The notes beneath the pieces were generated by a model. The model worked only from the letters and a program-made list of their open reading frames with translations. It searched no databases and was not told the DNA's origin. Shown in pieces: positions 1 through 5,463 of a DNA stretch of 5,483 nucleotides. A program made the position numbers and the translations under genes. Positions within the stretch are counted from its first letter, which is position 1. Every line of letters starts with the position of its first letter. The DNA is from an uncultured Desulfovibrionaceae bacterium (GTDB taxonomy: Bacteria; Desulfobacterota; Desulfovibrionia; Desulfovibrionales; Desulfovibrionaceae). The stretch spans positions 1 to 5,483 of the forward strand of contig CASQEL010000158.1 of the NCBI GenBank assembly GCA_949427775.1. The letters run 5' to 3'.

Positions 1-420
1 AACGAATTCCGGCCCCTTGCCCGAAGTTTTGACCGTAAAGCGCACCTTGTCCCCCGGACGTCCGTCCTTATAGGTGGTAACGACCCGGATGATGAATCCC
101 GCCTTGCGCAGGGCGAAATCCGGCGTATCAAAATATGTCTTGGTGCGCAGGCGAAGCTTCATCGGGCCCGGCTCCACCGTATACCCTTCCCGCTCAGCCG
201 TCGCGCGCAGGCTCTCGACAATGTGCCGGAACGAGGCCAGCGGCGCGCGGGTCTTGAACAATTCCGTTTTCAACGGAAATTTGTACTCGAACCCCTCCAC
301 GCTTCCATGGGGTTTCCATGCGGCTGTGTTGGCCGCATGGCGTGACGGTTCGGCCGACACGGCGACGGGCCCACACAGGGCCAAAGCCAAAAGCGACAGG
401 AACAAGATTTTTCCACGCAT
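1..420 (-). CDS. Exported CYTH-like domain protein, N-terminal part (runs off the left edge)
   Basis: The minus-strand frame is open from ATG at 420-418 to base 1, giving 140 codons with no stop, so the C-terminus is missing. AGGAGGT at 432-426 lies 5 nt before the ATG and fixes the start. Residues 1-23 are a Sec signal peptide: MRGK, a hydrophobic core LFLSLLALAL, and a probable cut after VSA. The mature part starts a CYTH-like fold. Strand 1 reads EGFEYKF (42-48), followed by a helical stretch (about 62-80), then TYFDTPDFALRKAGFIIRV (95-113) and VRFTVK (126-131), matching the family pattern FDTpd..L...G..lR......TvK. It is clearly homologous to the exported protein at 3605-4537, which shares EGxExKF, KTxFDTPDxxLxKxGxxIR and TVK. 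The first glutamate of the classic ExExK motif is a glycine here. Expected location is the periplasm. The fold is fairly sure; substrate and activity are unknown. Confidence 0.85.
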   Translation of the reverse strand, partial: MRGKILFLSLLALALCGPVAVSAEPSRHAANTAAWKPHGSVEGFEYKFPLKTELFKTRAPLASFRHIVESLRATAEREGYTVEPGPMKLRLRTKTYFDTPDFALRKAGFIIRVVTTYKDGRPGDKVRFTVKTSGKGPEFV

Positions 421-460
421 ACAATACCTCCTGCGATAATTTTGCCGTGACGTTTCGCCC

Positions 461-472
461 CGGCGTACGCCG
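461..472. repeat. Perfect 12-bp palindrome CGGCGTACGCCG
   Basis: CGGCGTACGCCG is its own reverse complement and sits 41 bp upstream of the leftward start codon. It could be an operator half-site pair for a dimeric regulator. Alternatively it could be part of a degenerate dispersed repeat, since the adjoining minus-strand text (from about 490 to 473) reads CGTCATTCCGAGCGCGG, which resembles a short palindromic repeat seen in many bacterial genomes. The function is not established from sequence. Confidence 0.4.
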
Positions 473-535
473 CGCTCGGAATGACGACGCAAGCGTGTTT
501 CAAATCCGGCCCGTTATTCCGAACATATCCGCACT

Positions 536-563
536 CTGCCATTCCCGATAACTTTCGTACAAT
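536..563 (+). promoter_or_regulatory. Candidate sigma-70 promoter for the rightward operon
   Basis: CTGCCA (536-541, four of six matches to TTGACA) is followed after 16 bp by TACAAT (558-563, five of six matches to TATAAT). A start near 570 would leave room for the AAAGGA at 586-591 and the small ORF beginning at 597. TATAAA at 574-579 is an alternative -10 but has no good -35. The call rests on short consensus matches only. Confidence 0.3.
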
Positions 564-596
564 CATGACAATGTATAAAGAGCATAAAGGAAACTT

Positions 597-659
597 ATGA
601 GTATCTTGCGCATCCTGCGCGGGGGAGGCGGTTTTCCTCTCTGTTTTCGCGGCTCATAA
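597..659 (+). CDS. Possible 20-residue leader peptide in a structured leader
   Basis: ATG at 597 opens a 20-codon frame encoding MSILRILRGGGGFPLCFRGS and ending in TAA at 657-659. AAAGGA at 586-591 lies 5 nt upstream, a good ribosome binding site, and -10-like boxes lie just before it. The start codon is inside TTATGAG (595-601) and the stop codon inside its exact complement CTCATAA (653-659). The interior contains two smaller hairpins: GCGCA/TGCGC (608-612 with 616-620) and GGGAGG/CCTCTC (623-628 with 636-641, with one G-T pair). I do not recognise the peptide. It may be a translated leader that tunes the operon, or the inverted repeat may be a structured RNA and the ORF accidental. Confidence 0.33.
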   Translation: MSILRILRGGGGFPLCFRGS

Positions 660-715
660 AGATGGCTTATAGACAGCACAGAAAGTTCTTATTTCATGCA
701 ACGGCGGAAACCGGC

Positions 716-721
716 TATAGT
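716..721 (+). promoter_or_regulatory. Candidate -10 box close to the CYTH gene
   Basis: TATAGT (five of six matches to TATAAT) lies 48 bp before the ATG at 770. A weak TTCATG (693-698) precedes it by 17 bp. If real, it would start a short leader that bypasses the small ORF at 597-659. Only the -10 matches well, so confidence is low. Confidence 0.22.
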
Positions 722-769
722 GCACTTGCTTTACGGCATACCGAAACCCGCAAACAAGGAGCATTCGTT

Positions 770-1234
770 ATGGGCAAAGAAATAGAGCGCAAGTTTCTCG
801 TCACCGGCGACGCCTGGCGTCAACTGACGCAGGGAACCATGTATCGCCAGGGATATCTCAACAGCGCCAAGGAACGCACGGTACGGGTTCGCACAGTGGG
901 CGACAAGGCGTTTCTGACTATCAAGGGAATCACCGTGGGGGCTACACGCGCTGAGTACGAGTATGAAATTCCGTTTGCCGACTGTAACGCCCTGCTCGAC
1001 AATCTTGCCGAAAAACCCTTGATCGAAAAGAAACGCTACAAGATCCCCCAGGGATCGCTCACGTGGGAAATCGACGAATTCTTCGGCGAAAACCAGGGGC
1101 TCATCGTGGCGGAAATCGAATTGGTCAGCGAGGATCAGGCATTCGACAAGCCTGAATGGATCGGTGAGGAAGTGACCGGCGATCCCCGTTATTTCAACTC
1201 CAACCTGATTAAGCATCCCTTCACCAAATGGTGA
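770..1234 (+). CDS. CYTH-domain triphosphate tunnel metalloenzyme, probable inorganic triphosphatase
   Basis: This 154-residue cytoplasmic protein is a complete stand-alone CYTH domain, of the usual length for small bacterial triphosphate tunnel enzymes such as Nitrosomonas NeuTTM. The metal-binding motif EIERKFLV is intact (E4, E6, K8). Further hallmarks follow: YRQGYL (25-30), basic strand VRVR (38-41), LTIKG (49-53), RAEYEYEIP (60-68), IEKKRYKI (85-92), WEIDEF (99-104), GLIVAEIELVSE (110-121), and the tail EVTGDPRYFNSNL (134-146). The family hydrolyses tripolyphosphate with a divalent metal; some members are adenylate cyclases or thiamine triphosphatases. The start at 770 is chosen because AAGGAG (756-761) precedes it by 8 nt and the CYTH motif begins at once. 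An upstream in-frame ATG at 662 has no such site. It leads the probable operon, with the next gene 17 nt on. Confidence 0.93.
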   Translation: MGKEIERKFLVTGDAWRQLTQGTMYRQGYLNSAKERTVRVRTVGDKAFLTIKGITVGATRAEYEYEIPFADCNALLDNLAEKPLIEKKRYKIPQGSLTWEIDEFFGENQGLIVAEIELVSEDQAFDKPEWIGEEVTGDPRYFNSNLIKHPFTKW

Positions 1235-1251
1235 GCGCCAAGGAGTCCGAC

Positions 1252-1890
1252 ATGAGTGACGTATTTGCCAAAAATGTGGCCACCTCCGCCGAAGAAGCCG
1301 CCAACATCGTCCCCCGCGCCGAATTTCGCGTGTTCGGGCACGGTATCATCGACATAGTGAAGAAGAACATGTGGAGCTGCGGCGCCGTGCTGCACAAGGC
1401 CCGCAAGATGCCCGCCGAAACCTACTTTCTGTCCGCCCATACCAGCGAAGCCAACGTCAAGGTTCGCGACGGCCTGCTGGATATCAAGACCAAGGTCGGA
1501 GAAACCCCTGAAGGGTACGAAATATTCCAACCTCGCGGCAAATTTCAGTTTCCCGTGCCCAAGGCTGATCTGGCCGTCATTCTCTCGCACCTCAAGACAG
1601 AGATGACTCTGGACAAGGACAGCTACGGCGTGGACGAGTTTATCGACATGGTCCGCAAGCATCCGGACATGGCGGCGGTGACTGTGGAAAAGATGCGTTA
1701 CGGTTTTACCGTGGACGGCATCATCTGCGAATACGCCCAGGTCTGGTTCAACGGCGCGCTGATGGAGTCGGCCTGTTGCGAAAGCGAAAACTACCAGGGC
1801 ATGCAGAAAGTTGTGGCGGCCCTGGGCCTGACGGAACTGCCGAATACCAATTATTTGAAAGCGGCCCGCAGGGTCGTGGGTATGTGTTAG
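1252..1890 (+). CDS. Divergent cytoplasmic CYTH-like protein
   Basis: The product has 212 residues and no signal peptide or membrane segment. I do not recognise a named family, but the strand order follows the CYTH enzyme just upstream. RAEFRVFG (22-29) stands for strand 1. TYFLSAHTSEANVKVRDG (57-74) matches YRQGYLNSAKERTVRVRT, and LLDIKTKV (75-82) matches FLTIKG. GKFQFPVPKADLAVILSHL (96-114) matches EYEIPFADCNALLDNL. TVEKMRYGF (144-152) matches IEKKRYKI, and EYAQVWFNG (160-168) with MESACCESE (171-179) matches the final acidic strands. The first motif is degenerate: ExExK has become RxExR, so catalysis may differ or be lost. The start at 1252 has AAGGAG (1240-1245) 6 nt upstream. An ATG at 1228 overlapping the previous stop is the alternative. 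Its position suggests translational coupling or partnership with the canonical enzyme. The assignment is by eye and needs a profile comparison. Confidence 0.78.
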   Translation: MSDVFAKNVATSAEEAANIVPRAEFRVFGHGIIDIVKKNMWSCGAVLHKARKMPAETYFLSAHTSEANVKVRDGLLDIKTKVGETPEGYEIFQPRGKFQFPVPKADLAVILSHLKTEMTLDKDSYGVDEFIDMVRKHPDMAAVTVEKMRYGFTVDGIICEYAQVWFNGALMESACCESENYQGMQKVVAALGLTELPNTNYLKAARRVVGMC

Positions 1891-1907
1891 CCCCCTTTGG
1901 GATCCGC

Positions 1908-1932
1908 GTCCGTGCTGAAAAACCGGACGGAC
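1908..1932 (+). other. Short hairpin in the intercistronic gap
   Basis: GTCCGT (1908-1913) is complementary to ACGGAC (1927-1932), with a 13-nt loop rich in A. An alternative pairing of GTCCG with CGGAC (1924-1928) is also possible. No T-run follows, so it is not an intrinsic terminator. It lies between the stop of the CYTH-like gene and the transporter start. Confidence 0.35.
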
Positions 1933-1947
1933 ACAGGCAATCTGCGA

Positions 1948-1990
1948 ATCCCCGGCGCGTGTTTTCCCAACAAACGCGTCGCCGGGGGAT
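1948..1990 (+). promoter_or_regulatory. Strong GC-rich stem-loop just before the transporter ribosome binding site
   Basis: ATCCCCGGCG (1948-1957) pairs with CGCCGGGGGAT (1980-1990) with one bulged G. The stem continues through CGTG (1958-1961) with CGCG (1975-1978) past a bulged T and one G-T pair, leaving a 13-nt loop. It ends 2 nt before AGGAGG (1993-1998). No T-run follows, so it is not a classical terminator. It could protect a processed transporter mRNA 5' end or adjust translation of the transporter relative to the upstream genes. Confidence 0.45.
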
Positions 1991-2005
1991 CGAGGAGGCA
2001 GGGAG

Positions 2006-3573
2006 ATGTCTCAAACGTCCAGCTCCTCCAGCGGATTCGATCCGCTGGATATGAACAATTATTCTCTGGAAAAGCTGCCCGATATCAAAGGCGGCGTATG
2101 GATGGACCGCATCAAGTTCATCGGAATTCCCTTGGGCGTCCTGTCCTTTCTTTATTTTACCTTCCAGTGGTGCGGCCCTATCGGCATTTTTGAAGCGCAG
2201 ACCAAGGTTCCGCCGGAACACTGCTATGCCGCGCTGGGAATTTTCGTTTCCTCGCTCATTTTATGGCTCTCTGAAGCCATTCCCAACTATCTGACCTCTT
2301 TTCTGATCATTGTGGCCACCATTCTCACGGGGGTCATGAAGATGCGTCCCGCATTCGCCATGCTGGGTGAACCGGTGATGATTCTCAACATCGCCAGCTT
2401 CATCATGGCCAGCGCCCTGGTAGTCACCGGTCTGGCCAAACGCATCTGCATCTGGCTGGTGCTGCGCATGGGCAACAACGTCACCCTCATGCTGGCCTGT
2501 TTCATCGCCCTGAACCTGCTGCTCGGCGCGTTCATCAGCGCCACCTCGGCCAAAACCGCCCTGCTGCTGCCGCTGTTCATGGTCATCGCCGCCATGTACG
2601 GCTCCACCGGCGGCGAACACCGCAATAACGTGGGGCGCAATATGGTGCTGCAGAACCTGTTGGCCAACAATGTTTCGGCCTCCGCTTTCATCACCGGCTC
2701 GGCCGCCAACCTGCTGGCCGCCCAGCTTCTGGAAAACGCCGGATACAAGGTTTACTACAGCGATTGGCTCATGGCTCTGCTGCCCCTGTCGATCATCCAG
2801 TGCGCATTCGCCTGGTATACGGGCACACGCTGGATTTTCCCCATCCGCAAGGAAGACGCCACGCCCCAAATGGCCGGGGGACGGGATCGACTGCGCGAGG
2901 AACTCGTCAAGCTCGGACCGATTTCCGGCAAGGAATTGCGTGCCGGATGCGTGTTTTTGCTGGTGCTTCTGCTCTGGGGCACGGATCGTTACCACGGCAT
3001 CCGGGCCGAAGTCATTGCGCTTATGGGAGCCATCTGCGTTCTGTTGCCGTCGATCTGCAAGCTGCCGCGTCTGGGCGTCATTAAATGGAACGACGCCGAT
3101 ATTCCCTGGCATATGCTCATGTTCAGTTGGGGAGCCTATGTATTGGGCGGGCTGATGGACGTTACCAATATCGTCGGCCTGTGGATGCATCATACGCTGG
3201 ACGCCTGGAACGCCGCCGAGCTGCCCAAAGTCGCCGTTTTCACGATTCTGGCGGTCCTGTTCGCCCTGACTACCCTGATCAGCGAGAGCAAGACCGCGCG
3301 CACCATCGTGCTCTTTCCCATTTTTATCAGTGTGGCCAAAGCCTTCCAGTGGGCGTGATCGGCTTCTGCCTGCCCATGGCTTTCCTGATCAACCAGGTCT
3401 ACGTCCTGTACTTCAACTCCAAGCCCGCAAACATCAGTTATCTGACGAACCAATACACCAGTTGGGAATCGTTCAAGTTCGGCATATTTCAACTCATTTC
3501 CTGTCTCGGCATGCTCATTTTGTGGACGCAGTACGTGATGCCGCTCATGGGATTCAAGAGCGAACTGTGGTGA
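2006..3573 (+). pseudogene. DASS/SLC13-type anion transporter, frameshifted near the C-terminus
   Basis: An inner-membrane transporter begins at ATG 2006, with AGGAGG (1993-1998) 7 nt upstream. After a polar N-terminal 30 residues come many hydrophobic segments with DASS landmarks: ALGIFVSSLILWLSEAIP (76-93), a substrate/ion loop ISATSAKTALLLPLF (177-191), AFITGSAANLLAAQLL (227-242), IPWHMLMFSWGAYVLGGLM (366-384) and the second loop ISESKTARTIVLFPIF (425-440). The frame stops at TGA 3356-3358 after AFQW (446-449). The missing C-terminus continues one frame over to TGA 3571-3573, with VIGFCLPMAFLIN and a final membrane segment. Adding one base at the GGG of 3351-3353 restores an unbroken protein of about 522 residues, the family's normal size. 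The family carries divalent anions such as dicarboxylates, citrate or sulfate; the substrate here is unknown. The cause could be a real mutation, a sequencing error in a G run, or recoding. Confidence 0.88.
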
Positions 3574-3604
3574 TAGCCAACCTTCCAACCCGTAGGAGGA
3601 ACGT

Positions 3605-4537
3605 ATGTGGAAAGCACTGGTCAGCCTTGTGACGCTATGCGCTTTGGCCGTCGGCGTCCCCGCCGCCGCGGCGGATCTGTTCCAGAGGAATGCATCCCTT
3701 TGGAAAAGCCAGACCAAGGAGATTGAAGGCCGGGAGTTCAAATTTCTGGTAGATCCCGCCAAAGTTTCCTCAAATCAGTCGGAGGCGTTCAAGGAAATCT
3801 GGACCCAGGCCAAAGCCGTGGGCGCGAAGCAGGGGGTGACTCTGCGGGAACGGGAAAAAAACGCCTTCAACATCACCCCTGTGGTCAAAACCTTTTTCGA
3901 CACGCCTGATATGACGTTGTGGAAAAAAGGCTATTTGATCCGCACCACAACCAACTACCAGCGCGGCTATCCGGCCAGTCCGTTGCGCGTGACCGTCAAG
4001 GCCATCGCCCCCTCGTTCAAAAAAGCGCTGGCCGCCAAACTCCGGGTCGTCAACGCCAAGAGCAAGGTTTCCGCCGAAGAAAACATCGGCCTGGGCAAGG
4101 ACGGCGGCCTTGCGGGATATGTGGAAAAAGGCGTGACCTTCACCGCCGGACGGGCGGAACTGGGAGCGATGAACCTGGCCCAGTTCGGCGCCTACGTGCC
4201 GGAACTGCTCGCTCTGGGATTGCCCGCGGATACAAAGCTCGTGGCCTATCCGGCCTTCGGTTTCCGCTGCCGCCCCGGCTTCATCGATCTGCCCGGCCTG
4301 GAGCGTCCGCTGGCCGTGTCCATGGAATCCTGGGCGCGCCGGGACAACGCCGCTCCGTTCGTCTATGATTTTTCTTTCGGCTATGACGGCGACTACGCCG
4401 CACTGGCCCAAGCCCACAAGGCGGCCGAAGCCTTTACCCTGGCATTGTACAACAATCTGAATTCCAAGATAGGATTCCCGGACGCCGGACGGTGGAACGG
4501 TTCCAAAGCTCGCCTTTTGCTCAACCAGGGATTCTGA
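3605..4537 (+). CDS. Exported CYTH-like domain protein
   Basis: AGGAGG (3594-3599) lies 5 nt before the ATG. The 310-residue product has a Sec signal peptide (1-23) with cleavage likely after PAAAA, so it is predicted to be periplasmic. The mature protein shows an exported CYTH-like pattern: EGREFKFLV (41-49), a helix (about 59-76), KTFFDTPDMTLWKKGYLIR (95-113), RVTVKA (128-133), a variable middle (134-215), then PLAVSMESW (235-243) and FVYDFSF (252-258), and a helical end (264-285). The first motif is GxExK (G42, E44, K46) rather than ExExK, so one metal-binding glutamate is absent. It is a paralog of the truncated left-end gene, especially around FDTPD, the IR strand and TVK. It follows the transporter by 31 nt, which suggests it binds or processes the transporter's substrate or a precursor. 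Enzyme activity is not demonstrated by sequence. Confidence 0.87.
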   Translation: MWKALVSLVTLCALAVGVPAAAADLFQRNASLWKSQTKEIEGREFKFLVDPAKVSSNQSEAFKEIWTQAKAVGAKQGVTLREREKNAFNITPVVKTFFDTPDMTLWKKGYLIRTTTNYQRGYPASPLRVTVKAIAPSFKKALAAKLRVVNAKSKVSAEENIGLGKDGGLAGYVEKGVTFTAGRAELGAMNLAQFGAYVPELLALGLPADTKLVAYPAFGFRCRPGFIDLPGLERPLAVSMESWARRDNAAPFVYDFSFGYDGDYAALAQAHKAAEAFTLALYNNLNSKIGFPDAGRWNGSKARLLLNQGF

Positions 4538-4592
4538 TCGCGACGAAGGCCATTTTTCCACCACGGACTTCAGACCATCAAAGGAGTTTTCA

Positions 4593-5432
4593 ATGAAACG
4601 CGTGTTGTTTTCCGCCCTGCTGGGGGCGCTGACCTTTTCCGGCGCGCAAGCTCTCGCCGCCGACAATCTGGACGCGCTGTACGGCATCGCCAATCGACCT
4701 TCGTATATCAAGCATTACGAAGCCGACAAACAAGACAACGTACTCCTGAACCCCTATCTTCAGGTTGCCTCCAAAGAGCATCCGGCCGTGCTGGACGCCG
4801 CCCGGCCGGTTTACAACTACGTCATCACCCCCGAAGGTCACGTGGCGCTTATTGAAGAAGCCCCGCACCCCTATGGCCGCACCTATCCCAAAGGCTTTTT
4901 CCGTCCCGAGGACAAATCGCAACGCAAGCCCGGCACCACGGAAAACTACGGCCATGTTTCCGCAACAGCGGGCGGACCGGGGCGGATCAGCGGCGAAATC
5001 ATCAATGACCGCAAAAACAAGTGCTGGCTGGTGAACAACAAATCCGGCCGCTATTCCAAGCGCAATATCGACCGCACGCCGGAACAACTGCTCAACGCCT
5101 TTTTGCTGATGCGGGAAACCATCGATCCCGGCCAGCAGCCCTGGTGCCCCTCCGCCGTGTATTTGCTGGCCTACGCTCCGAGTTATATTGAAAAGCCCCT
5201 GCGCCAGAGCCCGGATATGCGCTATGAAAATCCGCAGACCAAGAAAAATGCCCATATCCTGGTCACGCCGGGCGGCAGTTATCCCCGCTTCTCCATTCCC
5301 GCCTATGAACACCTTTCCCTGGACGAAGTGCAGCCCGGCGGAGAGAGCAAGCCCGCTCCCGCCGCTCAGGGGAAGAAACCGGAAAAGGCCCTGCAGCCGG
5401 AAAAGGCCGCCTACAACGACGATCCGTCCTAG
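4593..5432 (+). CDS. Exported protein of unknown function with a GEI...NKSGRYS motif
   Basis: AAGGAG (4581-4586) lies 6 nt before the ATG. The 279-residue product begins with a signal peptide (MKRVLFSALLGALTF..., cut probably after ALA or LAA near residue 22-23) and is expected in the periplasm or outside the cell. It has no CYTH motifs and no further membrane segment. The best-ordered part is at 119-157: YGHVSATAGGPGRISGEI, then KCWLVNNKSGRYSKR. A helix (about 163-176) follows. The pattern 'GG.v..sGEi......W.i.NkSGRYs' recalls a short motif in assorted bacterial secreted and effector proteins, but I cannot name a family. There are two mature cysteines (C144, C185), possibly a disulfide. The last 30 residues are a Pro/Ala/Lys/Glu-rich, probably disordered tail. 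As the last gene of the operon, 55 nt after the exported CYTH protein, it may act with it. Confidence 0.82.
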   Translation: MKRVLFSALLGALTFSGAQALAADNLDALYGIANRPSYIKHYEADKQDNVLLNPYLQVASKEHPAVLDAARPVYNYVITPEGHVALIEEAPHPYGRTYPKGFFRPEDKSQRKPGTTENYGHVSATAGGPGRISGEIINDRKNKCWLVNNKSGRYSKRNIDRTPEQLLNAFLLMRETIDPGQQPWCPSAVYLLAYAPSYIEKPLRQSPDMRYENPQTKKNAHILVTPGGSYPRFSIPAYEHLSLDEVQPGGESKPAPAAQGKKPEKALQPEKAAYNDDPS

Positions 5433-5444
5433 TACAGCATAACA

Positions 5445-5463
5445 CAAAATACTTCGTATTTTG
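5445..5463 (+). terminator. AT-rich hairpin after the last gene, possible weak terminator
   Basis: CAAAATAC (5445-5452) is the exact complement of GTATTTTG (5456-5463) around a TTC loop, 12 nt after the stop codon. The right arm contains TTTT, but the stem is AT-rich and no separate T-run follows, unlike a classical intrinsic terminator. The symmetry would allow use from either strand. It marks a likely end of the operon, with modest confidence. Confidence 0.4.

Larger units (their letters stand above)
421..769. other. Divergent intergenic region between the leftward and rightward transcription units
   Basis: This 349-bp region separates two divergent genes and should carry promoters for both. 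It holds a perfect 12-bp palindrome (461-472), a weak promoter candidate for the rightward unit (536-563), a possible 20-codon ORF within an inverted repeat (595-659), and a second -10-like TATAGT at 716-721. I saw no convincing promoter for the leftward gene and no intrinsic terminator. An in-frame ATG at 662 could extend the downstream CYTH protein by 36 residues, but it has no ribosome binding site and the extension lies outside the CYTH domain. Confidence 0.6.

Noticed and set aside
74..439. Plus-strand open frame over the left-end gene
   Set aside because: The opposite strand encodes a signal peptide and CYTH motifs with a strong ribosome binding site, so this frame is a shadow.
662..769. 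Upstream in-frame ATG giving a 190-residue CYTH protein
   Set aside because: There is no ribosome binding site before 662, the extra 36 residues lie outside the CYTH domain, and AAGGAG sits correctly before 770.
2261..3193. Long minus-strand open frame of 310 codons opposite the transporter
   Set aside because: It lies entirely antisense to a clearly recognisable membrane transporter. Its His/Gln/Gly-rich translation is what the complement of hydrophobic codons gives, and no ribosome binding site was evident.
3350..3358. Programmed -1 ribosomal frameshift site
   Set aside because: The sequence CAG TGG GCG TGA does not fit the usual X XXY YYZ slippery pattern, and I saw no obvious downstream pseudoknot; kept only as an outside possibility.
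3356..3376. Separate C-terminal transporter peptide starting at GTG 3355 or ATG 3376
   Set aside because: Neither start has a ribosome binding site, and a free peptide of about 70 residues carrying the last helices is not a known arrangement in this family. A frameshift is simpler.
3770..4711. Minus-strand open frame of 313 codons opposite the exported CYTH gene
   Set aside because: It is antisense to a gene with a signal peptide, ribosome binding site and family motifs; the translation shows no domain.
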